Under the pieces are notes generated by a model. The model did no database searches and was not told the origin of the DNA. It saw nothing but the letters and a program-made list of their open reading frames with translations. From Bacteriovoracaceae bacterium (lineage in GTDB: Bacteria > Bdellovibrionota > Bacteriovoracia > Bacteriovoracales > Bacteriovoracaceae): DNA of 33,430 nt. Shown one piece after another: positions 23,520 through 30,865 of the stretch (positions within the stretch are counted from its first letter, which is position 1; each line of letters begins with the position of its first letter). The stretch spans positions 1-33,430 of the forward strand of contig CANFNX010000014.1 in NCBI GenBank assembly GCA_947448495.1, written 5' to 3'. A program made the position numbers and the translations under genes.

Positions 23520-24710
23520 CTAATTTTTGGACAGTAATTCAAAGAAGTGTGTAAAAGATTTACTTACGGCATGGGCCGGTTCAACGCTCCCTCCACCATG
23601 CAATCTTAAAAACAGGGCCCCCATCATCACCAGCCTGTGATCTTCTGGAAACTTTAAGTTTCTTTCTTGAGTGTGAATGACTTTCTGACCTTGAATCCAC
23701 AGGCTGGCCTGATCAGTAGACGCTTGAATGCCATAAGCAGAAAGTAGTTTCACGATTTCATGTAAACGATCGCTCTCTTTGTGAACCAAATTTTGAATGC
23801 CTTTTAATTCATGATGGCCTTCAATGTGGGCCAAATAAAACGCTAAGGTTGGAACAAGATCCAAACAATCTGAACAATCAAAAAGGACATCTTTGACCTT
23901 TATTCCAGGCGTAACGGTTATCCCGTTTTCATCCTGGTCAATGGCCTGCATGGATTGTAGTAACTGAAAGTATTTTGAGTCGGCCTGAAAAGGATCGACA
24001 AAAAGACCTGGAAAAAAAATGTTTTGCCTCAGGGCCCCAAACGCTAAAGGATAACTGGCACTGCTCCAGTCTAGAGGGACAACATACTCTTGATGAACTT
24101 TAAAATGATCAATCATCGACTGAGTCATTTTCCAATAACTAAGTGAGCTTTCCAAGTTTCTAGGTTGAATCGTGACTGACTCAAAAGCATAGGCCAGTTG
24201 GAGTCCAGAAGCATACTGAGTGGTACGTGAACAATCCACGTCAATGACTTGGTCAGGTTGAATGGGCCCTTGAATAAAAAGTTCCTGACCAGTAAGACTC
24301 ACTTGAGCGCCAAGCTCTCTGGCCAAGTTCATAAATTCATCCCAAGGTCGATCTTTCAATCGGTTCCCCAAAATTAATTTGTAGGGGGCAGACCCTCTTA
24401 AAAGTAAACAGGCCAGAAACCTTGCTGTGGTTCCCCCTTCACCTACATTTATTGTTGCACCAAGATCTTTTTCGCATTGAGGAAATTGTCCTACCACACG
24501 AGCTTCATCGCCCTTCAGCTGGATATCAAGCCCTATTTCTCTGAGCCCTTGAATTAAAAAAGTGACATCTGTCGCCTCCGAGAGATTCTTTAGAACAATA
24601 TTCTCCTCTCTGAGAGCTGCTAAAATCAGGGCACGGTTGGCATAGGACTTAGATGAGGGAAGATAAATCGTAGAAGGCAATGGCCCAGGTTTAACGCTGA
24701 AATTTTTCAT
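23520..24710 (-). CDS. aroA: 3-phosphoshikimate 1-carboxyvinyltransferase (EPSP synthase)
   Basis: The 396-residue product is a complete but divergent EPSP synthase, the sixth shikimate step. Family landmarks are present: YLPSSKSYANRALILAAL near residues 16-33 (LPGSKS-x-SNRAL type), SRTTQYASGLQLA (SSQ-type substrate loop), LDLVPTLAFYLAHIEGHHEL, KESDRLHEIVKLLSAYG and the C-terminal DHRLVMMGALF and VSKSFTHFF. The glyphosate/PEP loop reads GEGGTTARF where GNAGTAMRP is usual. The gene is shorter than the typical 425-440 residues. Its start overlaps the aroB 3' end by 20 bases, so the pair is translated together. Confidence 0.95.
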   Translation of the reverse strand: MKNFSVKPGPLPSTIYLPSSKSYANRALILAALREENIVLKNLSEATDVTFLIQGLREIGLDIQLKGDEARVVGQFPQCEKDLGATINVGEGGTTARFLACLLLRGSAPYKLILGNRLKDRPWDEFMNLARELGAQVSLTGQELFIQGPIQPDQVIDVDCSRTTQYASGLQLAYAFESVTIQPRNLESSLSYWKMTQSMIDHFKVHQEYVVPLDWSSASYPLAFGALRQNIFFPGLFVDPFQADSKYFQLLQSMQAIDQDENGITVTPGIKVKDVLFDCSDCLDLVPTLAFYLAHIEGHHELKGIQNLVHKESDRLHEIVKLLSAYGIQASTDQASLWIQGQKVIHTQERNLKFPEDHRLVMMGALFLRLHGGGSVEPAHAVSKSFTHFFELLSKN

Positions 24711-25683
24711 GTGCCTCTAACAGCTGAAAGAACTCAACCATTCTCATATTTTGAATCAGACATTTTCCGGGGGTACTGACTAAGACTAGCCTAATGCTAT
24801 CTTGAGTTTTTTTCTTATCCTGCCCGAGATAAAGCTTAAAGAGCTCTTTATTGAATTGTGGATAAAAATCGAGATCCAATTTTTCTTTAGGCAGAGAAAG
24901 TTGCTCCACCATCATCATCCAATCTTTCAATAAATGATTCAGCTGAAAAACTTCAAATAAATATTTCATTCCCATGGCAACTGCTAGTCCATGAGGAATG
25001 CCCAGCTGAAATTCAAAAGCATGACCTAAGGTGTGTCCAAGATTAAGAAAAATTCTTTCTCCCTCTTCTTTGAAGTCGCGAGTCACGACATCATGCTTAA
25101 AATCGGCGCAAGCGATTGCCAGCGAATGAAGATTTGTTCCATTTTTTATGGCGGTATAAATAGCTGAAGAGAGAAATCCATACTTGAGAATTTCACCTTT
25201 CCCGGAAATAACCTCAGATTCGGATAAGGTGAGTAAGAAATCATCACAGATCACAATCTCAGCAGGAGCATGAAAGGCCCCAAGAAGGTTTTTTCCCTGG
25301 ATTGTATTGACTCCAACTTTGCCACCGATTGATGCATCCACCATTCCTAAGAGGGTTGTCGGAATAGCGATCCAAGAAAGTCCACGTAAAAGAGTTGCAG
25401 CTACAAAACCACCAAGATCAGTCGTCGCTCCGCCACCCATAACTACTAAAGTGGCCGTTCTCGTGATCCCTTTTTCCAACAAAAAGCTCGTTATCTCTTG
25501 ATAGTGCTGCAAGTTTTTTTCTTCTTCAGGGGATTGAATCCAGAAAACAGTCTCAAGCGATTTGATCCAATCGGGTAAGTGAGGTTTTACTTTGACGTCA
25601 ATGACGGCAAAAAACGTGCCTTGGGACGCGCTCAGCTTTTCAAAAAGGTCTGAAATTGGCATATATTGGGGACGTGAATTCAT
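24691..25683 (-). CDS. aroB: 3-dehydroquinate synthase
   Basis: The 330-residue product makes 3-dehydroquinate from DAHP, the second shikimate step, with NAD+ and a divalent metal. Visible motifs are VVMGGGATTDLGGFVAATLLRGL (NAD site), IPTTLLGMVDASIGGKVGVN, KNLLGAFHAP, the metal-binding GKGEILKYG, and NLGHTLGHAFE with PHGLAVAMGM. It is slightly short at the N-terminus compared with E. coli AroB (362). Upstream the ribosome binding site is weak (AGAAG), with a CATAAT box 7 bases before the ATG. aroA follows with a 20-base overlap. The divergent zinc-ribbon gene begins 36 bases away. Confidence 0.96.
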   Translation of the reverse strand: MNSRPQYMPISDLFEKLSASQGTFFAVIDVKVKPHLPDWIKSLETVFWIQSPEEEKNLQHYQEITSFLLEKGITRTATLVVMGGGATTDLGGFVAATLLRGLSWIAIPTTLLGMVDASIGGKVGVNTIQGKNLLGAFHAPAEIVICDDFLLTLSESEVISGKGEILKYGFLSSAIYTAIKNGTNLHSLAIACADFKHDVVTRDFKEEGERIFLNLGHTLGHAFEFQLGIPHGLAVAMGMKYLFEVFQLNHLLKDWMMMVEQLSLPKEKLDLDFYPQFNKELFKLYLGQDKKKTQDSIRLVLVSTPGKCLIQNMRMVEFFQLLEAHEKFQR

Positions 25684-25719
25684 ATCTTCTATTATGGTCT
25701 TAAAGCTAAGGAAAATGAA

Positions 25720-26406
25720 GTGACTGCAGAAAGCTTTTTAAAATTAAAAGAGTTTGATTCTCTGGAAAAGATGAAACTTCATCATCAAAAGCAAATTCAA
25801 GAACAAGAAGAGCGCCTAAGCCTCTTAAATAACAAGAAACAAGAGAAACTCAACTCTCAAAAACAGCTTCTCAACGATCTTCATGCCCTAGAGCAGCAGT
25901 ATTTTGAATCAGAGAAAAAACTCAAAACGGCAGAGGCTCAGGCCTCTGGCTTAAGAGACATAGGTGCAGATGAGAGCAAGATTCAACAATTTCAATCTGA
26001 CGCCGCTAAATTAGAAAATGAGCTTTTTGGCCTCTTAGAGCAAACCGAACAAATTCAACAAGAATTAAACGAAGCTAAAACCTTTCTGTCGGGACTCGAG
26101 AAAACCATCTTGGAAATTGATACTGAGGTGAGTGGAGAAAGAGAGGAGCATCAAAAGGCTATCGCCCAACTCGATCTGCGTCTGGTCCTCATTAAGGAAG
26201 AGCTCCCCACTGACTTTAGGGAAGCCTTGGAGAAGACACTCAAAAAGAAACTAGCGATTGGTCCCTTTACCAGAATTGAAAATGGCAGTTGTTATTTTTG
26301 TCGTTATAAAATTTCGCGAGTTGAAGAATCAGAAATTGATATGCAAAAAATGCTTAAGCACTGCCCTCAGTGCACTCGGATTTTTCTCCCCTACGGGGCC
26401 AGTTAG
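25720..26406 (+). CDS. Coiled-coil protein with C-terminal zinc ribbon (zf-RING_7/CdsZ type)
   Basis: The 228-residue cytoplasmic protein is a long coiled coil (about residues 10-150, Gln/Glu/Lys/Leu rich) ending in a four-cysteine zinc ribbon: C191 and C194 (CYFC), C215 and C218 (CPQC). This is the 'C4-type zinc ribbon domain' family (Pfam zf-RING_7), related to CdsZ and to proteins near RNase HI or GTP cyclohydrolase genes. It is thought to act as a scaffold in type III secretion or nucleic-acid contexts. It starts with GTG (AAGGA 8 bases upstream). The gene diverges from aroB (36 bp between) and converges with a lipoprotein gene, sharing TTAG. Function is not assignable from neighbours. 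Confidence 0.85.
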   Translation: MTAESFLKLKEFDSLEKMKLHHQKQIQEQEERLSLLNNKKQEKLNSQKQLLNDLHALEQQYFESEKKLKTAEAQASGLRDIGADESKIQQFQSDAAKLENELFGLLEQTEQIQQELNEAKTFLSGLEKTILEIDTEVSGEREEHQKAIAQLDLRLVLIKEELPTDFREALEKTLKKKLAIGPFTRIENGSCYFCRYKISRVEESEIDMQKMLKHCPQCTRIFLPYGAS

Positions 26407-26855
26407 CGGTAAATGATGGCCTGTGAAACGTTAAGCTGTTGTTGGCCCATCTGAGGATACATATTGCCTGGATTATAATTTCCAATTTGAACTTGCACAT
26501 ATCCCCCTTGAACCGATCCACCTTGTGGATAACCCGGTTGAGCATAACCGCTGGCCAATGACCCGGTGATTCGAGCGCGATACTTATAAACACCATTGAC
26601 CTGTAAGGGAGGAATTCCCTGAAGTTGGGCCTGCTGAAACGCCATGCTCATCACGGAATAAGAATTCTGAGTTACAGAATAGGTCTGACTCCCGACTTCT
26701 ACATTTCCCGTTTGAGCATTAATCAGAGCTTCCATCGTCGTCACTTTATAAGGATCAGAGGAGAATGTTTGGTTCCCAGTGCTCTCATTATTTTTCCCAC
26801 AGGAGATGAGACCCAAAAGTAAGGTCATAAAAATGAATGTAAGCAATGAATGCAT
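26403..26855 (-). CDS. Small lipoprotein of unknown function
   Basis: The 150-residue product begins MHSLLTFIFMTLLLGLISCGKN, a type II signal peptide with the lipobox LISC, so it should be lipidated at Cys19 and attached to the outer membrane (Lys, not Asp, at +2/+3). The mature part is a Gly/Gln/Tyr/Pro-rich low-complexity stretch (PGYPQGGSVQGGYVQVQIG and NPGNMYPQMGQQQ) flanked by beta-type segments, reminiscent of adhesive or surface proteins. I know no family. Upstream on the minus strand is AGGAGT before the ATG. The 3' end shares 4 bases with the zinc-ribbon gene. Confidence 0.75.
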   Translation of the reverse strand: MHSLLTFIFMTLLLGLISCGKNNESTGNQTFSSDPYKVTTMEALINAQTGNVEVGSQTYSVTQNSYSVMSMAFQQAQLQGIPPLQVNGVYKYRARITGSLASGYAQPGYPQGGSVQGGYVQVQIGNYNPGNMYPQMGQQQLNVSQAIIYR

Positions 26856-26941
26856 AAAGACTCCTCTTAGTGGTCTTATCGGATTTTCTAGGAAAGACTG
26901 TAAATTCCTTCAGAACTCCACATATTAGGCGCTTGGCCCTC

Positions 26942-26970
26942 TTGCCCACCCTCCTAGACCTTAGTATAGT
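26942..26970 (+). promoter_or_regulatory. Sigma-70 promoter of rnpB
   Basis: TTGCCC (26942-26947), a 17-base spacer and TATAGT (26965-26970). The start would fall at about 26977, exactly where helix P1 of RNase P RNA begins. Confidence 0.75.
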
Positions 26971-26977
26971 GGGCCTA

Positions 26978-27280
26978 CCGAGATCAGGGGACTATCGCCG
27001 CCGCAAGGGGGAGGAAAGTCCGGACACCAGAGAGCATCGTAGCGGGTAACGCCCGTCCGTCGTGAGGCGAGGACAAGTGCAACAGAAAGTATGTATGGCG
27101 TGAGGAAACTCACGTGCGTAGTGAAACCAGGTAAACTCTACGAGGTGCAAGCCCAAATAGGTGAGCGTTGATTCTGCTCGCGGAGCTCACGGGTTGGGTG
27201 CTTGAATCTTGAGGCAACTCAAGGTCTAGAGGAATGATAGTTTAATACAGAATCCGGCTTATTCCTGATCTCGGTTTTTT
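26978..27280 (+). ncRNA. rnpB: RNase P RNA, class A, compact
   Basis: Helix P1 forms between 26978-26988 and 27264-27274 (CCGAGATCAGG/CCTGATCTCGG) and a T-run follows (27275-27280), so P1 doubles as the terminator stem. Universally conserved parts are present: GAGGAAAGTCCGGAC (P4 5' part), ACAGAAA, GGTAAACTC, GGTGCAAGCCCAAATAG, AGAGGAATGATAG and ACAGAATCCGGCTTA (P4 3' part). The RNA processes tRNA 5' ends with RnpA. At about 300 nt it is clearly shorter than the E. coli RNA (377): the P3 region and the P13/P14 area look reduced, leaving one hairpin around GCGTGAGGAAACTCACG. Exact ends are inferred. Confidence 0.95.
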
Positions 27281-27365
27281 GTTCAAACATTTGATAGCGT
27301 CCAACCTTCATTCAGTTTAATTCCATTAAGTCCTTGAATCCTTTTCTCAGTAACCCCCGTTAATT

Positions 27366-27381
27366 TGGCACATCAGTTGCA
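27366..27381 (+). promoter_or_regulatory. Sigma-54 (-24/-12) promoter, best match
   Basis: TTGGCACATCAGTTGCA: GG at 27367-27368, exactly 10 bases, GC at 27379-27380, then A. It matches the consensus TGGCAC-R-N4-TTGC-W essentially perfectly. Transcription would start near 27392, leaving a short leader with AGGAG before the ATG at 27411. Confidence 0.82.
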
Positions 27382-27410
27382 AATGACATTGATTCAAACA
27401 GGAGACATGC

Positions 27411-27890
27411 ATGAAAAAATTAATCGCGGTTGGCCTACTATCTCTATTTACGTTGAATGCTTTTGCTGATTTCTCTCTTTCCTGTCCCGAAATTTATGTG
27501 CGAACCGTGAATGCGAAAGAAAAAAGCCGAGAGAAAGCCCATCGCGTGGCAAATGAAATGAATACAACCGTTTTTGTAAGCGCGTTTGTAAATCCCGTAT
27601 TATTTTTGTCTTTAGCAGGAACAACTGTAGGGCTTGAACTCTATTCGGCCTCATCTTCACGTGAAGAAAAAGTCACACGACTGATGAATGAAGGGGATAA
27701 GCATCTGCTCAAGCTCACCAAAAAATTGCAAAAAAATATTAGCCCAGACATATCAAAAGAAGAGGTATTGGATTTAGTGCGTGAGGGCTTAAACTCAGGA
27801 CTTTTTTGTCAAAAGTTTCCTCATCTTTATTCGCTCAAAGAGATGAAACAGCATCTTGAAATCAGTTTAAAAGCAAAATACTCACACTAA
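27411..27890 (+). CDS. Small secreted protein with a sigma-54-type promoter
   Basis: I do not recognise a family. The 159-residue product starts MKKLIAVGLLSLFTLNAFA, a signal peptide. The mature part begins DFSLSCPEI and has a hydrophobic segment at about residues 53-73 (TVFVSAFVNPVLFLSLAGTTVG) that could be a membrane helix. A charged helical region with an SRE/EKV pattern and a second Cys (GLFCQKF) follow. AGGAG sits 6 bases before the ATG. The gene has its own -24/-12 promoter upstream. Its 3' end overlaps mutY on the other strand by 9 bases. A periplasmic or surface role is inferred. Confidence 0.75.
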   Translation: MKKLIAVGLLSLFTLNAFADFSLSCPEIYVRTVNAKEKSREKAHRVANEMNTTVFVSAFVNPVLFLSLAGTTVGLELYSASSSREEKVTRLMNEGDKHLLKLTKKLQKNISPDISKEEVLDLVREGLNSGLFCQKFPHLYSLKEMKQHLEISLKAKYSH

Positions 27891-28919
27891 TAATTTAATT
27901 GCTTTATAACTTGCGGTAGAGAGATTGGCCTCTTCGTCAATCTCTCTCCACTCAGTCTTTAACTCAAATCCAAAACGCTTCAGATCATCAGCTGAGCACT
28001 CCATGATAAAATTGATAATGGAATACTTGGTAATACCAGTCTTATAAGTTTTCAAATTCTCTTTGATAGCCTTTTTACTTTTAGGATATTGCTTGATCGA
28101 CACATCAGTGGTCGAGAGAACAAGAGTTGGCACTTCATACTGGCCGGCCAGCCATTCTTTTTCTGACTTCTTATAAACAAGAATTTTATTTTTCTTCATC
28201 ACTATCAAACGCAGGAGTTTTAGCTCGTGCTCAACCACAGCTTTCTTCGTTTCATTTTTTTGAACTGGGTACTTCAGAGGGTTCCCATCAGTAAAGGCGA
28301 TGCAATTGTCTTTCAATGGGCACAATTCACAACTGGCCTTACGGGCCTGACAAAAGGTGCGGCCCAAATCCATCAGCGCTTCATTTAACTCTCGATAAGA
28401 TAAGCCTTTTAAGTGAAAAATTTTTTTGTCCTGAAAGAGTTGCATGATATTTTTTTGCAACTTCAGTCCTTTTTCTTCTTTGATTCCATAGAGACGAGCG
28501 ATCACTCGCTCGAGATTCGCATCCACGGCAAGACCAGGTTGGTCCAGACCGATAGCGACTAAGGCGTGTGAGGTATAGGGCCCGATACCTGAAATCTTCA
28601 TCAGCTCCTCGGTTTGATGAGGAAACTTGCCCTGATGCTGATGAACAATAGCTTCAGCAATTTTTTTTAAACTTCTCGCCCGGCGATAATACCCAAGACC
28701 TTTCCAGGCCACGAGCAGCTCTTCTTCACTTGCTAGGGCAAGGCTCTTTAAATCTGGAAAGCGAAGCAAGAATCTTTCAAAATGATTTTTTACCGTACCA
28801 ACTGTGGTTTGCTGGAGCATGATCTCTGAGACCAAAGTCTTATAGAGAGTTCGATTTTTTCTCCAAGGCAAATCTGGAATTTCGGTTTTTGACCATTGAA
28901 TGAGTTTTTTTAGATTCAT
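27882..28919 (-). CDS. mutY: A/G-specific adenine glycosylase
   Basis: The 345-residue protein removes adenine mispaired with 8-oxoguanine. Catalytic E32 lies in SEIMLQQTTV, the HhH is at about 108-121 (MKISGIGPYTSHAL), catalytic D133 lies in VDANLERVI, and the iron-sulfur cluster cysteines are C190-x6-C197-x2-C200-x5-C206, all in place. The C-terminal domain that reads 8-oxoG is present, with the ending weakly conserved. There is no ribosome binding site, and a CACAAT box with a TTGCCA -35 at 17 bases lies 6 bases before the ATG, so a leaderless mRNA is possible. The 3' end overlaps the secreted-protein gene by 9 bases. Confidence 0.96.
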   Translation of the reverse strand: MNLKKLIQWSKTEIPDLPWRKNRTLYKTLVSEIMLQQTTVGTVKNHFERFLLRFPDLKSLALASEEELLVAWKGLGYYRRARSLKKIAEAIVHQHQGKFPHQTEELMKISGIGPYTSHALVAIGLDQPGLAVDANLERVIARLYGIKEEKGLKLQKNIMQLFQDKKIFHLKGLSYRELNEALMDLGRTFCQARKASCELCPLKDNCIAFTDGNPLKYPVQKNETKKAVVEHELKLLRLIVMKKNKILVYKKSEKEWLAGQYEVPTLVLSTTDVSIKQYPKSKKAIKENLKTYKTGITKYSIINFIMECSADDLKRFGFELKTEWREIDEEANLSTASYKAIKLLV

Positions 28920-28925
28920 GGGGTG

Positions 28926-28954
28926 ATTGTGAAATGACTAGGAGTTATTGGCAA
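28926..28954 (-). promoter_or_regulatory. Candidate leaderless promoter of mutY
   Basis: On the minus strand TTGCCA (28954-28949), 17 bases, then CACAAT (28931-28926), 6 bases before the ATG at 28919. Confidence 0.4.
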
Positions 28955-28957
28955 GAC

Positions 28958-29740
28958 TTAGCGACAGGCCTTTTCTAAATCGTCCACCATGTCGAGGAGT
29001 TGTGCAGCGACAAGCGGGTCCTTATCGCCTCTGAATTTGCCGTGTTTACTTTCAATATAGTCAGCAAATTCTTTATTGAACTCATAAATATCGGTAATAA
29101 GGACCAGCGTCTTCGCCTCAGATCGCTCAATCCAGTCTATCAGCCTCTTCGTATCGTTAAGGCCAACATTATTACAAAGGGCATCTATTGACCCCGCTTG
29201 TTTAATCGTTGTGTCGTACATCATGACATTCACTTTTTGATTAAAGCCACAGGTTTTATCCAATCTGGTCATTAGGCTTTTGCGATAGCATCCACCCTCT
29301 TTATCCGAAAAGTCCATTTCACGCATGGAGGAGCTGGTGTCAATCCAGAGATCTAATTTCGTATTAACTTTAGCTGCTTCCTTTTTGGCCTTGCCACAAA
29401 AAATATCAAAGAAGTTTTTAGGATCGCAATCTATCAGATCTCGCTCCACACTTTTTGCAGGTGGTATGGCCGGCCCTTTTTCTTCACTCACTTTAGACGT
29501 ATCCACTTCTGCTGAGTCATCATCTTTTTTATACAGACCATATTGAGGATCAAAACAATACTCACCCATTTGCTGGCATTCTAGCTCGGCAGTGAGTGAC
29601 CGATAGACGTAAGGTTTTTCTTTCACATAATCTTGAATCGCAGCTTTTTTATGGGCCGATAAAAACCACACCTCAATATTCTGAGGAGTTGCCATCGCAA
29701 TGGAACTTAACAAAAAAATAGTGACGAGATGAAAAATCAA
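28958..29740 (-). CDS. Exported von Willebrand factor A-like domain protein
   Basis: The 260-residue product has a signal peptide (MIFHLVTIFLLSSIAMA) and a Cys-rich region (several Cys, e.g. LECQQMGEYCFD and FDIFCGK) followed by a VWA-type fold. The MIDAS DxSxS motif is D134-T-S-S-S138 in LWIDTSSSM, with a later Asp at 217 in LVLITDIYEF. The central segment around residue 165-190 (NVMMYDTTIK) is likely the metal-binding strand. The protein is probably periplasmic or surface-located and binds other proteins. Its start overlaps the XRE regulator stop by 4 bases (ATGA), so the two are co-translated. Confidence 0.82.
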   Translation of the reverse strand: MIFHLVTIFLLSSIAMATPQNIEVWFLSAHKKAAIQDYVKEKPYVYRSLTAELECQQMGEYCFDPQYGLYKKDDDSAEVDTSKVSEEKGPAIPPAKSVERDLIDCDPKNFFDIFCGKAKKEAAKVNTKLDLWIDTSSSMREMDFSDKEGGCYRKSLMTRLDKTCGFNQKVNVMMYDTTIKQAGSIDALCNNVGLNDTKRLIDWIERSEAKTLVLITDIYEFNKEFADYIESKHGKFRGDKDPLVAAQLLDMVDDLEKACR

Positions 29741-30318
29741 AATTCCACATTCCTTTGGCGAAAATAGCGAAATATTGCATCTCCTAAATCCACCACTAAG
29801 TCTCGGTCATTGCCATCAAGATTTAAAAAATCATTCAGATAGGCTTTTTGACGAGGAGAAAGAGTTTCTAATTTATCTTTCAAGGTTACTTCCGTGCGGG
29901 TTTTGGCCACAGGGTTCTCACCAAAGGGCATCTGTTGTTTGCGGCCAGCAATATTGATGGAGGCGTTGGTTCTTGTTTTCGCATCCGTTGGTCGAGCTGC
30001 CGCCTCTGCAGAGTCCTGCTTCTGATCGGCAGTTTTTTGATCTTTATAAAATTGCACTAATCGCTTGAGGGTTTCAGTGGAGTCTTCTTCCACCCCATCA
30101 ATGATTTCATGAAGTGGAATATTTAATGTTGCAATAATATTTGCAACTAGTTGTTCATCCACGGAACTGGCCCGCAAATTAAAAAAGCGACTCATGGTAG
30201 AGATTCCCACATTCGTCATCTCAGCTAAATCCTGCTGAGTCAAACTTCCTCTCAGTTGCATATATTTTCGAACGACGGCGATAAAATTTTCAAGAAAGTC
30301 TTTGTGGAAGCGGATCAT
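29737..30318 (-). CDS. XRE-family DNA-binding regulator
   Basis: The 193-residue product has an N-terminal helix-turn-helix of the lambda Cro/CI type: residues 25-75 (SLTQQDLAEMTNVGISTMSRFFN), followed by a leucine-rich helix. The middle (about 100-150) is a Lys/Arg/Thr/Ala-rich linker without structure. The C-terminal part (about 150-193) has the conserved-looking LSPRQKAYLNDFLNLDGNDRDLVVDLGDAIFRYF, possibly an oligomerisation element. It is coupled to the VWA gene by ATGA and is divergent from the pentapeptide gene, 123 bp away. AAAGGGG lies upstream of the ATG. Its targets are unknown; the TTGAYGCAA repeats in the shared intergenic region are candidates. Confidence 0.88.
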   Translation of the reverse strand: MIRFHKDFLENFIAVVRKYMQLRGSLTQQDLAEMTNVGISTMSRFFNLRASSVDEQLVANIIATLNIPLHEIIDGVEEDSTETLKRLVQFYKDQKTADQKQDSAEAAARPTDAKTRTNASINIAGRKQQMPFGENPVAKTRTEVTLKDKLETLSPRQKAYLNDFLNLDGNDRDLVVDLGDAIFRYFRQRNVEF

Positions 30319-30361
30319 AAGCTACCCCTTTGGATTCCTTATCGGATTGCAAAATAATTCC

Positions 30362-30388
30362 TTGATGCAATTTTATTTCTTGACGCAA
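30362..30388. repeat. TTGAYGCAA direct repeats at the pentapeptide promoter
   Basis: TTGATGCAA (30362-30370) and TTGACGCAA (30380-30388) are spaced 18 bases start to start. The second includes the -35 box of the pentapeptide promoter. TTGCAA (30347-30352) and TTGCA (30408-30412) are further half-site-like copies. They are candidate operators for the divergent XRE regulator. Confidence 0.5.
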
Positions 30389-30408
30389 ATTGCCAAATAG
30401 TATATTAT
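30380..30408 (+). promoter_or_regulatory. Strong sigma-70 promoter of the pentapeptide gene
   Basis: TTGACG (30380-30385), exactly 17 bases, TATTAT (30403-30408). Transcription would start near 30415, leaving a leader of about 27 bases with GGAGGGG before the ATG at 30442. Confidence 0.8.
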
Positions 30409-30441
30409 TGCACTCAGGAAACGAAAAGGTCGGAGGGGACC

Positions 30442-30855
30442 ATGATCACACAAACACTTGAAATGACTCAAGAAGATCACACGGCGAGCTACCTGTTGAT
30501 TAAGGACGAACACTTAGCTTCGCTCGTTATTTCCTCCCAAACCTTAGCTGGCTCCAGAGTTCTTATGAGCACCTACCAGCAAGTGGTTTTCTCCGACTGT
30601 GTTTTCTATGGTGTTGAATTTCAAGGAGATAGCTTTGAAAATTGCATCTTTGAAAATTGCACCTTCGAATTTTCTCATTTTAGAAAGTGTAACTTTCATA
30701 ATTGCAGCTTTGCTCATTGCACTTGGAAAGCTTCATCTACCCATCAAACGACTTATGTGAACTGTCAGCTCGATAGCACCCTCACCCAATTGACTGAGGC
30801 CCATGCTAGGACAAGCGACTTCACATTGGATTACGAATATCAAATTGCCTGTTAA
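30442..30855 (+). CDS. Pentapeptide-repeat protein
   Basis: The 137-residue product contains twelve consecutive pentapeptides at about residues 51-110, in register: SDCVF, YGVEF, QGDSF, ENCIF, ENCTF, EFSHF, RKCNF, HNCSF, AHCTW, KASST, HQTTY, VNCQL. The fifth position is mostly Phe rather than the common Leu, and the third position is Cys in seven of the twelve. Pentapeptide repeats form a right-handed quadrilateral beta helix; some (Qnr, MfpA) mimic DNA and bind gyrase, but the Cys ladder here is not of that kind. There is no signal peptide. A strong promoter and GGAGGGG ribosome binding site suggest high output. The gene is divergent from the XRE regulator. A 30-residue membrane peptide is encoded 10 bases downstream. 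Confidence 0.87.
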   Translation: MITQTLEMTQEDHTASYLLIKDEHLASLVISSQTLAGSRVLMSTYQQVVFSDCVFYGVEFQGDSFENCIFENCTFEFSHFRKCNFHNCSFAHCTWKASSTHQTTYVNCQLDSTLTQLTEAHARTSDFTLDYEYQIAC

Positions 30856-30865
30856 AGGGGGTGAT

